Positions 23,345 through 32,100 of a stretch of DNA of 64,000 nucleotides are shown here, piece by piece. The DNA comes from an uncultured Clostridia bacterium (lineage in GTDB: Bacteria; Bacillota; Clostridia; Oscillospirales; Ruminococcaceae), in the NCBI GenBank assembly GCA_944382875.1, contig CALWNQ010000008.1, forward strand, positions 1 to 64,000. The letters run 5' to 3'. Below the pieces are notes generated by a model. That model saw only the letters and a list, made by a program, of their open reading frames with translations, was not told the origin of the DNA and searched no databases. Each line of letters opens with the position of its first letter. Position 1 is the first letter of the stretch. The position numbers and the translations under genes were made by a program.

Positions 23345-24709
23345 TCAGCCAGATTCCTTTGACATTTTACGTCCCATCCTTCGCAGGAAGAGCAGAAAGA
23401 GTGATACGAGCAGCAAACCTTTTACCATGCAGGAGATGGACATGCTCCACCAAACGCCGCTCAACCCCAGCGGAGTAGCCGACAGGATCAGCGAACCGGG
23501 AATTCGCATTGCGGTAAAGATGATGCTCACCAGCGACGGGGTTAGGGTATGTCCGAAACCGGAATAGGCGCCGATGGTGATAATCTCCCAACAGAGGAGG
23601 ACTTCACAGTAGGCCTGGATGCGGAGGTAGTCGGTTCCGATCGGCAGGATGGCGGGATCCGGAATAAAAACGCTGAAGATGAATCCGCCCGCGAAAAAGA
23701 GCAGCAGCGCGCAAATTAACCCCCAAAGGGAGGCAATCCCCATCGAAACGCGCCAGACACGTTTAGCGCGCTGGAAGTTGCCGGCTCCAACATTCTGGGC
23801 AATAAAGCTGTTAACCGCCACCGAAAAGCCATCGGCCATCATCCAGGATACCGATTCCACCTGGTTGCCCACCTTTTGGGCGGCTACCGCGCCGTCGCCC
23901 CATCCGGCAATGATCCGGGCGACAATCATCGAAATGATGGGGAACAAGCTGCTCTGTACTGCCATAGGCAGGCTGATCCGGAATATTTCCATCCAGATTT
24001 GAAAGTTTGGCCGGGAAAAGAACCTGACATGAGCAAACAGATGCTGGTCCTTGCGGATGTAGAGCCAGAACAGCAGGAAAACAAGCCCCTGCGCCAGCAC
24101 CGTCGCCAGGGCGGCGCCCGCCGCGCCAAGAGCCGGAAGCGGCCCAGGCCCGAAAATCAGCAGCGGATCAAGTGCAATGTTGAAGACCAATCCGGTCATC
24201 ATGGTGAGGAACGGGGTGCGGCTGTTTCCAGTTGTGGTGATGATGGATGTAAGAATCTGGTTTAAAAAGGAGAAAAAGGTTCCCAGTGCCACAATCTGCA
24301 AATAAGTAACCGCATCCCGGTTGACCTCTGGCGCTGTGAGGTGGAAAAAGGAGATGAGCGGCCGGGAAAAAATCAGCATAACAGCGGTGTATAAAAGCGA
24401 GAACAGGGTGCCGAGCTGCATCGAAGCGGTAGTGTAGCGAGCGGCGTCTTCCACATCGCCGGCGCCGAGCTTCTGCGCTGTGTTGACTTGTCCGCCGAGC
24501 CGCGCCAAAATCATCAGGCCGTTGGAAAGCCACATAAACATGCCGGCCGATCCCACGGCAGCCACTGCGCCGGAGCCAATCCGACCGATCCAGATCATGT
24601 CCACCATATTGTAGGCCATCTGGATGAGCGAAGTCCCCATAATCGGCAGTGCCAGCCGGATCAGCGGGCTGACGATGCCGCCGTTCAGCAGGTCGATTCG
24701 TTTGGACAT
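23345..24709 (-). CDS. MATE family multidrug/Na+-driven efflux transporter
   Basis: A 454-residue, 12-span inner-membrane antiporter of the MatE/NorM-DinF superfamily that exports cationic drugs or metabolites. The N-terminus is typical (SKRIDLLNGGIVSPLIRLAL, then MIWIGRIGSGAVAAVGSAGM), and the two MatE halves are visible, the second around FRISLPMAVQSSLFPIISMI. The ATG at 24709 follows AAGGAGG; a longer frame to 24787 lacks a site. The substrate cannot be told. It stands alone with its own terminator. Confidence 0.88.
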   Translation of the reverse strand: MSKRIDLLNGGIVSPLIRLALPIMGTSLIQMAYNMVDMIWIGRIGSGAVAAVGSAGMFMWLSNGLMILARLGGQVNTAQKLGAGDVEDAARYTTASMQLGTLFSLLYTAVMLIFSRPLISFFHLTAPEVNRDAVTYLQIVALGTFFSFLNQILTSIITTTGNSRTPFLTMMTGLVFNIALDPLLIFGPGPLPALGAAGAALATVLAQGLVFLLFWLYIRKDQHLFAHVRFFSRPNFQIWMEIFRISLPMAVQSSLFPIISMIVARIIAGWGDGAVAAQKVGNQVESVSWMMADGFSVAVNSFIAQNVGAGNFQRAKRVWRVSMGIASLWGLICALLLFFAGGFIFSVFIPDPAILPIGTDYLRIQAYCEVLLCWEIITIGAYSGFGHTLTPSLVSIIFTAMRIPGSLILSATPLGLSGVWWSMSISCMVKGLLLVSLFLLFLRRMGRKMSKESG

Positions 24710-24804
24710 GGAACGTGTCCTCCTTCCGAATATCATATCGCAGTATACCATTATAGCAGATTCTGGCGGGAATGCAAGAGGTTTCACGAAAAAGGGCGGA
24801 AGCC

Positions 24805-24833
24805 TTTACATTTGGAAAAAAAGCGGGTATAAT
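24805..24833 (+). promoter_or_regulatory. Promoter of pepF
   Basis: TTTACA (24805-24810), a 17-base spacer and TATAAT (24828-24833) lie about 33 bases before the pepF ATG. Confidence 0.7.
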
Positions 24834-24866
24834 GAGAGTACATGGATAAGAAAGAGGTGCTGAAAA

Positions 24867-26642
24867 ATGAATGACATCCATTCCACATGGAATCTTGCCG
24901 ATATGTTTGAATCCGACGCGGCCTGGGAGAAAAAGCTCTCCGAAACAGCCGAGCTGATCGACCGTCTGGCCGCTAAAAAGGGCAGTGCTGCGGCTTCTGC
25001 CGCCGACCTGCTGGAAACAGCGCGGCTGTATGAACAGTGCAACAACGGGCTGGAGCAGACCTATGTCTATGCTTCCTGCAAATATCACCCCGACCTTTCG
25101 GTGGACAGTGCCAAAGGTATGGTAGAGCGGGTGATGACCGAAATCAACCGTTTTGGGGAAAAGACCGCTTTCCTGGCTCCTGAGCTCATGCAGTACAGCA
25201 TGGAAAAGTTTGAGGAATACTGCGCTGTTTGCCCGGAACTGGCTGTTTACCGCCATTATGCCGAGGATTTCTTTGCCAAGAAAGAACATGTTCTCAACCA
25301 GAAGGGCGAGGAGATGCTGGTCCGGATGGGAGATCTGGGCGAAAGCTTTTCCAAGGTCTATGAAGATCTGACCATCAATGATATGGTGTTCCCGGAAGTG
25401 GAAGGCCCCGACGGCAAACCGGTTCAGGTGAGCGAAGCAGGCTACGGTGCGGCGCTCCAGAATCCCGACCGGCGCTACCGCCGCGATTTCTATGAAGGAC
25501 TGCTCGGTACCTACGGCAAGCATATCCGCACCCTGTCGAGCAACTATGCCGGCGCTGTCAAAGCCGATGTTTACTCCGCCAAGAGCCGCAGCTACCGTAC
25601 CGCGCGGGAAGCGGCGCTGGACGCCAACCATGTGCCGGAAGCGGTGTACGATAACCTCATCAACACCGTCCGCGCCAACACCGCGCCGCTGCAGGAATAT
25701 GTTTCGCTCCGCAAAAAGGTGCTGGGCATCGAAGATTTCCACTTCTACGATTTCTTTGTCCCGATTGTCAAGGATGTCGCCAAAGAATATCCTTATGATG
25801 AGGGTAAGAAGCTGGTCCTCAACGCAACCGCTGTGCTGGGCGACGACTACAACGAAGTGATGCGTCACGCGGTAGATGACCGCTGGATTGATATCTATCC
25901 CGGCAAAAACAAGATGACCGGTGCTTACTCCACCGGCGCATACGGCTTCCACCCCTATATGCTCCTGAACTACGACAACACCCTCGAAGACGTCTTCACC
26001 CTGGGGCATGAGCTGGGACACTCGATGCACACCTACTACAGCTCGGAAAAACAGCCCTTTATCTACGCGAATTACAGCATTTTCTGCGCCGAAGTCGCTT
26101 CGACTACCAACGAGATGCTGCTCTATCACGACCTGCTCTCCAAGGCGGAAACCGACGAGGAAAAAGCGCTGCTTCTCTCCAAACATCTGGATGACATCCG
26201 TTCCACCTTCTATCGTCAGACCATGTTTGCCGACTTTGAGTACCAGAGCCACAAGCTGGCCGAAGAAGGTGCGCCGCTGCTGCCTTCCACTTTGTGTGAG
26301 ATCCACCGCAAGCTGAACGAGGACTATTATGGCCCCGAATTTGCCGCTGACGAGATCATTTCCTATGAGTGGTCGCGGATTCCGCACTTCTACCGGAATT
26401 TCTACGTTTATCAGTACGCCACCGGTATTTCGGCTGCCATTGCGATTTCCCGCCGCATCCGGGAGCTGGGCAAGCCCGCTGTCGAGGATTACCGCAAATT
26501 CCTGGCGAGCGGTTCGAGTGCGCATCCCATCGAGCTGCTGAAAATCGCCGGTGTCGACATGGCTTCTCCGCAGCCGGTGCTGGATACCGTGGCGGAATTT
26601 GCCGAAACGCTGGCAGAGCTCAAAAAAGTCCTGCATATTTGA
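24867..26642 (+). CDS. pepF: Oligoendopeptidase F (M3 family)
   Basis: A 591-residue cytoplasmic zinc metallopeptidase that cleaves peptides of about 7-17 residues. The zinc site is GHELGHSMHTYYS near residue 380, with the third ligand in IFCAEVASTTNEMLL about 25 residues later. The N-terminal PepF helical domain (STWNLADMFESDAAWEKKLS) and the C-terminal RIPHFYRNFYVYQYATG signature are present. Length is normal. It is monocistronic, between its own promoter and terminator. It may work with the peptide transporter at 32-40 kb, a link that is only thematic. Confidence 0.95.
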   Translation: MNDIHSTWNLADMFESDAAWEKKLSETAELIDRLAAKKGSAAASAADLLETARLYEQCNNGLEQTYVYASCKYHPDLSVDSAKGMVERVMTEINRFGEKTAFLAPELMQYSMEKFEEYCAVCPELAVYRHYAEDFFAKKEHVLNQKGEEMLVRMGDLGESFSKVYEDLTINDMVFPEVEGPDGKPVQVSEAGYGAALQNPDRRYRRDFYEGLLGTYGKHIRTLSSNYAGAVKADVYSAKSRSYRTAREAALDANHVPEAVYDNLINTVRANTAPLQEYVSLRKKVLGIEDFHFYDFFVPIVKDVAKEYPYDEGKKLVLNATAVLGDDYNEVMRHAVDDRWIDIYPGKNKMTGAYSTGAYGFHPYMLLNYDNTLEDVFTLGHELGHSMHTYYSSEKQPFIYANYSIFCAEVASTTNEMLLYHDLLSKAETDEEKALLLSKHLDDIRSTFYRQTMFADFEYQSHKLAEEGAPLLPSTLCEIHRKLNEDYYGPEFAADEIISYEWSRIPHFYRNFYVYQYATGISAAIAISRRIRELGKPAVEDYRKFLASGSSAHPIELLKIAGVDMASPQPVLDTVAEFAETLAELKKVLHI

Positions 26643-26674
26643 GGCGTTTGCCGGACAGGATACAAAATAAAAAA

Positions 26675-26699
26675 GGCAGCAGGTTGAAAACCTGCTGCC
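26675..26699 (+). terminator. Intrinsic terminator after pepF
   Basis: GGCAGCAGGTT pairs with AACCTGCTGCC around GAA, flanked by A-rich and T-rich runs. It can act for pepF and for the convergent serpin gene. Confidence 0.85.
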
Positions 26700-26733
26700 A
26701 TATTTTTTGCTGTTCTGTTTATACTTGACTGTC

Positions 26734-27981
26734 CTAATCTGCCGGATTCGCTACAATCCCGGTAAAGAGCGGCGTTCCTGCATATTCCAGCAGATAAAGG
26801 AACGGCCGGTTGAAATCCATTTCGACCTCTTTATCGATCATTGCGGCGGAAGTATTGACCGATACTTCGGTAAAGGCGGCGCCGACACAGCCTTTTTCGT
26901 CAATCGAGAGGGTGGCTTGCTGCCGGATGTTCGAAAGAAAGAGCGATTCATCCGAAAGCGGTGAAAAATCCGCCGCGTTGGTAAAGGCGGTGGGCATACC
27001 CAGTTCGGAAAGCAGACCGGGAAGATCATCTGACTGGTCGGAGAGGTCAAATTTTGGCAGATGGAGCTCCACCTGTGCGGTTTCGGTGTTTTCCGGGAAG
27101 AAGGCGGCGCGGAGATTTTCGGGATCGGAGGCAAAACTCTGGGCAGAGATTCCCTCATCGGGAAGAATCAGCCGCATCTGAGCGCCGTCCTGCAGCGGTA
27201 TCGAAACGGCAGTGAAACCTTCGCCTTCCCAATAGCTGGCGGTCAGCATCTGATTCATATACATGGCATTGACTGTGCTGCCGTCCGAAAGGATAAAGGC
27301 ATCCGAAACGGTTTGTCCGGTACTGAATTCCTTGCTCCATGCGCTTTTGTAATATAGGGTGGAATAAAGGAGCATTACAGTATCGGGATCCGGTTCGAAA
27401 TCGCCGGCATCTTTGCCGAGCAATCCGCCGGTTGCCTCCCTGATCCATTCCGCGATTGCCTTGGAAAGAGAGGCATCCGAAAAATCCGCCTGATAAACAG
27501 AAGCACTGTATTTCTGAGAAAGAAGGTCGACCGCTTCCTGGTGGAACGGGAAATCCTCCTGCATCCAGACAGAATTGGAGAGGGACAGTGTGCCTTGGTT
27601 CCCATCGTGAAGCAGCGAAGAATACCAGATTGCGCTGTCGGAAAGAAGTGTTTCGGCGTTGTCCATCCCCAGCACCGTGAGCATCTCGGACTGTGTCTGT
27701 CCGGCGGTCAGTCCGGCGGTCATGGCGAGCGCTAGATACAGGCTGGCAGGGGAATAGACGCTGCCGCTCTGCGGATCGGTGTCCGGGAGGATTTGAGAGG
27801 CAGTCGAAACCGTAAAATTCTGTACGCCGTTTGTAAATTCCTCCGAAACCGAAGGCAACACTTCCGGCGGTTCATAGGCGGCGGCTTTGATCTGAACAGC
27901 GGCGCTGTTTCCGCAGGAGGTGAGCAGCAGTCCGGCAAGGATTGCCGCAAGGGGTGCGGCCAGTTTTTTCCGGAACAGCAT
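26734..27981 (-). CDS. Serpin family serine protease inhibitor lipoprotein
   Basis: A 415-residue exported lipoprotein with lipobox LLLTSCG (Cys near residue 23) and a full serpin fold. Landmarks: VYSPASLYLALAMTAGLTAG, AIAEWIREATGGLLGKD, LLYSTLYYKSAWSKEF, ATLSIDEKGCVGAAFTEVSV (hinge and reactive centre region) and DFNRPFLYLLEYAGTPLFTG at the end. Serpins trap serine or cysteine proteases covalently; gut bacteria use them against host or microbial proteases. The hinge has Gly-Cys-Val where inhibitory serpins usually carry Gly-Thr/Ser-Glu, so inhibition is not certain. It is last in an operon with a 46-residue membrane protein and a lipoprotein. Confidence 0.85.
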   Translation of the reverse strand: MLFRKKLAAPLAAILAGLLLTSCGNSAAVQIKAAAYEPPEVLPSVSEEFTNGVQNFTVSTASQILPDTDPQSGSVYSPASLYLALAMTAGLTAGQTQSEMLTVLGMDNAETLLSDSAIWYSSLLHDGNQGTLSLSNSVWMQEDFPFHQEAVDLLSQKYSASVYQADFSDASLSKAIAEWIREATGGLLGKDAGDFEPDPDTVMLLYSTLYYKSAWSKEFSTGQTVSDAFILSDGSTVNAMYMNQMLTASYWEGEGFTAVSIPLQDGAQMRLILPDEGISAQSFASDPENLRAAFFPENTETAQVELHLPKFDLSDQSDDLPGLLSELGMPTAFTNAADFSPLSDESLFLSNIRQQATLSIDEKGCVGAAFTEVSVNTSAAMIDKEVEMDFNRPFLYLLEYAGTPLFTGIVANPAD

Positions 27982-27985
27982 GCGA

Positions 27986-28126
27986 TCAGCTCCTTTCCAT
28001 CTGACAAACAGCCGCAGCGGAACGAATGGCTTCTCCGTCGTTCATCAGGCGGACGCCCACCAGCGCGGCAAACAAAACCGAAATGATACAGGCGATAATA
28101 GGGAGAATCAGTTCTTTTCCGTTCAT
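27986..28126 (-). CDS. 46-residue single-span membrane protein
   Basis: A small frame with a good GGAGG eight bases before the ATG. The product starts MNGKELILPIIACIISVLF and has one hydrophobic helix (residues 5-28) and a short polar tail ending VCQMERS. Its final codons contain the AAGGAG ribosome site of the serpin gene, and it starts 22 bases after the upstream lipoprotein stop, so the three genes form one unit. Function is unknown; it could be a membrane partner or assembly factor for the two lipoproteins. Confidence 0.6.
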   Translation of the reverse strand: MNGKELILPIIACIISVLFAALVGVRLMNDGEAIRSAAAVCQMERS

Positions 28127-28148
28127 CAATCATCCCTCCGTTTGCGGC

Positions 28149-28961
28149 TTATTCGATGGTAATATAATAGAGGATCGTTCCCTGCTCCCATTCGGCTTGA
28201 ATTTCCAAGAGCAGAGCGGTATCTTTTTTGGGAATTGTAAGGACGGAGTCGTTCGTTTTCACCGGAATGACATCCGTTTCCTGCCATGTTTCAGCAAATT
28301 CTTCCCAGTCCCAGCAGCGGACGGTAAACAAATCCGGCTCTTTGGAGAACAGAAGGGTGATGCTGTCGTATCCTTTTTCACGGCTGATCACCGGAATAAT
28401 CCCCCGTGAATCCGGGGAAACCGGGAGGATGGAGTCAACACAGACGCCTTCTCCGTTATCAAACCAGCTGGCGGTGCCGGTCGCAGCTGCGGTATAGCTC
28501 ACCGTTTCGCCGGTGTTGTATTCCACCCCAAGGGACGGCATGTTGCCGTAGGGGCTGTCCGGGTCCCGTTCTGCAGAGAAGAAGTCATCTCCTTCAATGG
28601 GGTTTACCCATCCGTCCGGCTGGCTGCCGGTTACCGTTAGCCGGGAACAGGTGATGCCGGCGGGATAACTTTCCCGGATATAACCGTCGTATTCCACCTC
28701 AACGGTTTGCCCCGCTTTGAGGTCACCGGGTTGGATTTTACTGCCGTCTTTGCCCACGATGGGAATCCCGACAACCGAAGTGGAGATGCGGTCGGAGGAG
28801 TTGTTTGGTTCGATCGGTTCGAGCAGCAGGGAGGTTTCGGTGCATTGCAGGATGGTGGCCTGCATGGTAACAACCGGCTCGGCGGCGGTGCCGCAGGCAG
28901 CAATCGAAAGTGCTGCGAAAAAACCGGTGAAGGCTGTGATAAATGTACGGATCGGGTTCAT
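28149..28961 (-). CDS. Lipoprotein of unknown function
   Basis: A 270-residue exported lipoprotein. I start it at the ATG at 28961 behind AAAGGAG, giving the signal MNPIRTFITAFTGFFAALSI and lipobox SIAAC (Cys near 24). Residues 28-105 look like a small strand-rich OB-like domain (VVTMQATILQCTETSLLLEP, then GDLKAGQTVEVEYDGY), recalling DUF3221/YobA-type lipoproteins. The C-terminal half has further strands (SITLLFSKEPDLFTVRCWDW). It opens the operon with the small membrane protein and the serpin. Confidence 0.65.
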   Translation of the reverse strand: MNPIRTFITAFTGFFAALSIAACGTAAEPVVTMQATILQCTETSLLLEPIEPNNSSDRISTSVVGIPIVGKDGSKIQPGDLKAGQTVEVEYDGYIRESYPAGITCSRLTVTGSQPDGWVNPIEGDDFFSAERDPDSPYGNMPSLGVEYNTGETVSYTAAATGTASWFDNGEGVCVDSILPVSPDSRGIIPVISREKGYDSITLLFSKEPDLFTVRCWDWEEFAETWQETDVIPVKTNDSVLTIPKKDTALLLEIQAEWEQGTILYYITIE

Positions 28962-29065
28962 ACTGCATGCTCCTTTCCCTGTTGTCTTTCTATTTATATA
29001 GTACGAAAAGGAAACGAATTCGTTGCACCTTTTCCGACAGAATTTTCCTATTTCTGTAAAAAAAT

Positions 29066-29095
29066 ACACCGGAAACGCCACAGCGCTTCCGGTGT
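29066..29095 (-). terminator. Intrinsic terminator of the second MATE gene
   Basis: ACACCGGAA and TTCCGGTGT pair, with additional GC pairs near the loop. On the minus strand the stem is followed by ATTTTTTT. Confidence 0.8.
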
Positions 29096-29102
29096 AAGAG
29101 GT

Positions 29103-30449
29103 TCAGTCCCGTGTAACATTTTTGATCCATTTGTTTCCGCGGAGCCGGATAAAGGCGATGATCCATTTGTAGCACTGGTCAATCCGGGTGCAGAGGAAGA
29201 CAGCCCACAGCGGCCATTTAAAAACAAATCCGGCCAGAAAGGTGAGCGGGATGACCACAAACCAGCCGCAGATCATATCGACCTTCATTACAAACTTTCC
29301 GTCGCCTGCGCCGCGGTTAATGCCGGTAAAGCAGGCAGCGTGGTAGCAGGTTCCCAAATGGGTGAGTGCGCCGATCATCAAAAAGGTGGAGGCAAGCCGC
29401 CGCGTTTCCTCGGATACATTGTAAAAGGAGGGGACAAACAGGCTCATCAGCATGACCACCCCTGAAACGATGACGGCAAGCCCGGCAAAGACGATCTGGA
29501 TGGTGTTGGAATAACGGCGTGTTTTGGCGTAGTCCTTTTCGCCAACACTTTTGCCCACCACGACACAGGCGCCGTTTGCCAACCCGTTTGTAAAGATCAT
29601 CGCCAGTGAGAGAAAGACATCGGCAATGGAGTTTGCCGAAACCATCGTGACGCCCAGCCGCCCGATCAGCATTGCTTTGGCGGTTCCCACCAGCCCCCAC
29701 TGGGAATCGCCCAGAATGATGGGGACCGAATGGTGCAGGAAGTCGGAAGCCATTTCCCTGTCGTGGGTGAAATAGTGCTTGGGGCGGAAGCAGACTCGTT
29801 TTTCCTTGCAAAAAAGGTAATAGGCGGCGATGGAAAGTTCAAAAAGGCGTGCAATGACAGTGGCAACCGCCGCGCCTTCGGCGCCCATGGCGGGAAAGCC
29901 CAGTTTGCCGAAAATAAGCAGGTAGTTGAAGCAAAAGTTGGTAATTAGTGAAACCGAAGAGATCACCAGCCCAATTTTGACGATCTCCATCCAGCGGAGC
30001 ATCACAACCATTGTGTTGGAGATGGCGAAAAGCGGGTAGGAAAGGCAGACGATTCGGACATATTTGGCGCCTTCCCGAATCATTTCTTCATCATTGGTAA
30101 AAATCCGCATTGCCTGCTGCGGAAAGACAAAAACCAGCGCCGCTAAGATCAGCGCCGCGATGGTGGCAAATCGAAGGATTACTCCAAAGATCCGGCGGAT
30201 TCGTTCATAGTCCTTTTTCCCCCAATATTGCGAGATCAGAACCGCCGCGCCGCCGCCGATCCCGTTGACAAAAAAGGTGAAGAGGGTGGTTGCCTGATTC
30301 GCGAGGGAAACTGAGGCAAGGGTGAGGTCTCCCAGTGAGCCGACCATCAGGTTATCCAGCATATTGACTCCCATTGAGATCAGGCCCTGGAATGCCGCTG
30401 GGAGCGCGACAATGAAGAGGGAGCGGTAAAACTCCTTTTCCTTTACCAT
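29103..30449 (-). CDS. MATE family efflux transporter
   Basis: A 448-residue inner-membrane antiporter with 12 predicted spans. Typical stretches are IVALPAAFQGLISMGVNMLD and VNGIGGGAAVLISQYWGKKD in the first half and SIADVFLSLAMIFTNGLANG in the second. It is only distantly similar to the MATE gene at 23345-24709, so the two are not recent duplicates. The substrate is unknown. It is divergent from the AEC transporter gene, with about 150 bases between them. Confidence 0.87.
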   Translation of the reverse strand: MVKEKEFYRSLFIVALPAAFQGLISMGVNMLDNLMVGSLGDLTLASVSLANQATTLFTFFVNGIGGGAAVLISQYWGKKDYERIRRIFGVILRFATIAALILAALVFVFPQQAMRIFTNDEEMIREGAKYVRIVCLSYPLFAISNTMVVMLRWMEIVKIGLVISSVSLITNFCFNYLLIFGKLGFPAMGAEGAAVATVIARLFELSIAAYYLFCKEKRVCFRPKHYFTHDREMASDFLHHSVPIILGDSQWGLVGTAKAMLIGRLGVTMVSANSIADVFLSLAMIFTNGLANGACVVVGKSVGEKDYAKTRRYSNTIQIVFAGLAVIVSGVVMLMSLFVPSFYNVSEETRRLASTFLMIGALTHLGTCYHAACFTGINRGAGDGKFVMKVDMICGWFVVIPLTFLAGFVFKWPLWAVFLCTRIDQCYKWIIAFIRLRGNKWIKNVTRD

Positions 30450-30549
30450 TACGAAGCCGCCTTTCCGTTGAAATCGGTTTCATTATACCATATTAATTGC
30501 CGGATTTCCAGCATTTTCGCCTGTTTTCGGTAAAAAATGTGGATTTACA

Positions 30550-30578
30550 TTGCGTTTTTGGAACCTGGGTGGTAAAAT
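30550..30578 (+). promoter_or_regulatory. Promoter of the AEC transporter gene
   Basis: TTGCGT (30550-30555), a 17-base spacer and TAAAAT (30573-30578) lie 23 bases upstream of the ATG at 30602. Confidence 0.55.
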
Positions 30579-30601
30579 AGAAAAAATAAGGAGGGTTCGC
30601 C

Positions 30602-31546
30602 ATGTGGGAGAATTTTACGGCGAGTGCAAATGCCATTTTGCCATTGATGCTCTGTATCGGAATCGGGTATTTGGCACGGCAGGCGCTCCGGATTGGGGAC
30701 GACGCATTTTACAGCCGATGCAATAAATTCTGCTTTGATGTCTTTATGCCGGTGATGATGTTTACCAATATCTATGAGGCGGAAATCGCATCCGCTTTCC
30801 AGCCAAAACTGCTTATTTTTTCGTTGGGTGCGATCTTTTTGGTTGCAGTTGCGGCTTTCTGGGTGGCAAGGCGGATCACGCTGGATCCGCATCGCCGTGC
30901 TGTGCTGACTCAGGGAATTTTCCGCAGCAATTATGTGATTTTCGGTATTCCGGTTGCCGCAAATTTATATGGTGAGGGGAATATCGCGGCAGCTGCGCTG
31001 CTATCGGCTGTCGCCGTGCCATTTTTTAATGTATTGGCAGTTATTACATTGGAATATTACTCCAATCGGAAAACGGGAATCAAGCCATTGCTGTTCGGAG
31101 TGGCCAAAAATCCGCTGATTTTAGGTGCAGTGGCTGCATTACTGGCGAAGGCGCTGCCGTTTGAGTTGCCTTACTTTCTTACAAAATCAGCTGCTGACCT
31201 CGGTGATGCTGCCACCCCGATGGCGCTGGTCATCTTGGGCGCTTCGCTGCAATTCAGTTCCTTCCGCCGTAATGCGCGGGAGCTTGCCTGGGGTGTTTTG
31301 GGCAAAACAGTGATTGTGCCGCTGATTTGTATTCCGGCGGCGGTTCTTTTGGGGTTCCGGGATGTCGCACTGCTGTCGCTGACCATTTTGTTTGCGTCGC
31401 CGACTGCCGTATCTTCTTTTACGATGGCCGAAGCTGCCGGACATGATGGGCCGCTTGCCGCACAGCAGGTAGTATTGTCCAGCGTTGTATCACTGGGAAC
31501 GGTGTTTCTTTGGATTTTTGCACTGCGATCTTTCGGCCTTTTGTAA
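30602..31546 (+). CDS. AEC (auxin efflux carrier-like) family transporter
   Basis: A 314-residue, roughly ten-span membrane transporter of the AEC family, whose bacterial members export or take up small organic acids such as malate or malonate. The first segment is ILPLMLCIGIGYLARQALRI. The FRSNYVIFGIPVAANLYGEG motif and the ending ASPTAVSSFTMAEAAGHDGP are family hallmarks. An AAGGAGG site precedes the ATG. Another AEC gene lies at 40030-40950; the two are paralogues with different sequences. Confidence 0.85.
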   Translation: MWENFTASANAILPLMLCIGIGYLARQALRIGDDAFYSRCNKFCFDVFMPVMMFTNIYEAEIASAFQPKLLIFSLGAIFLVAVAAFWVARRITLDPHRRAVLTQGIFRSNYVIFGIPVAANLYGEGNIAAAALLSAVAVPFFNVLAVITLEYYSNRKTGIKPLLFGVAKNPLILGAVAALLAKALPFELPYFLTKSAADLGDAATPMALVILGASLQFSSFRRNARELAWGVLGKTVIVPLICIPAAVLLGFRDVALLSLTILFASPTAVSSFTMAEAAGHDGPLAAQQVVLSSVVSLGTVFLWIFALRSFGLL

Positions 31547-31624
31547 AGGAGATTTTCCGCAGCTTTTTGCAGGATTTTTGTTTTGATTATTCATATTTTT
31601 CCTATGTTTTCGGTAAAACGAAAA

Positions 31625-31731
31625 CAGTTTGTGAATAAATATGCAGGAAAACTGTAAAACTTTGACAGCATTTTGTAAAATGTAAACTTGGATTTTACAA
31701 AATGTAAAACGAATAAATTCATTCACAACTG
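31625..31731. repeat. Nested imperfect inverted repeat
   Basis: Outer arms CAGTTTGTGAATAAAT (31625-31640) and ATTCATTCACAACTG (31717-31731) are complementary apart from one mismatch and one bulge. Inner arms TTTTGTAAAAT (31671-31681) and ATTTTACAAAA (31692-31702) are exact complements. The word AAAATGTAAA also occurs twice directly. This looks like a multi-site operator or a structured DNA/RNA element upstream of the transporter operon. Confidence 0.55.
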
Positions 31732-31990
31732 TATTTTTAAGAGAGAAAAAATCAGAGTAATTGTGTTTGTACGAAAGATTATTTCGAATTTGCAACGCTT
31801 TAATTTGTTAATATGTAAAATCGAAGTTTACAAAAATACGAAATGCTATATTTTTTGCAGATTGGTAATTTGCATAAACATGAGCGGGAAATTTGTAGTA
31901 ATTTACAGATAGCGGGCGAAAACAGGGCAAAAATGGAAAGAAATTGTAAAATCTCCGCAATTTTCAGGATGAAAAAATGCAGGAAAGGAC

Positions 31991-32019
31991 TTGCATTTTT
32001 TGCATTTCTGTTGTATAAT
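31991..32019 (+). promoter_or_regulatory. Strong promoter of the peptide transporter operon
   Basis: TTGCAT (31991-31996), a 17-base spacer and a perfect TATAAT (32014-32019). The leader to the ATG is about 75 bases and ends with AAGGAGG. Confidence 0.75.
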
Positions 32020-32100
32020 GTCAAATATGATGCCGGAAGGCATTTCCGGAAAAGATTCCGGAAGGGCAAAAGCCCGGAAATATTAAGGAGGAATAAACCC

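Larger units (their letters stand above)
31547..32100. other. AT-rich intergenic regulatory region without a gene
   Basis: About 550 bases between the AEC gene and the peptide transporter operon. I see no credible gene; short frames here lack ribosome sites. It contains a large nested dyad (31625-31731), long A/T tracts, and at its end a strong promoter and a 75-base leader. The leader repeats the word CCGGAA and can fold into short hairpins such as GGGC-AAAA-GCCC. The transporter's coding frame is open back to 31843, but the true start is at 32101. Confidence 0.7.

Noticed and set aside
24168-26636. An 822-codon minus-strand frame opposite pepF
   Set aside because: It is antisense to the well-supported pepF gene and part of a MATE gene, with shadow-like composition and no ribosome site.
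31843-32100. N-terminal extension of the binding lipoprotein
   Set aside because: The open frame continues upstream of 32101 but passes through the promoter; the signal peptide and ribosome site fix the start at 32101.
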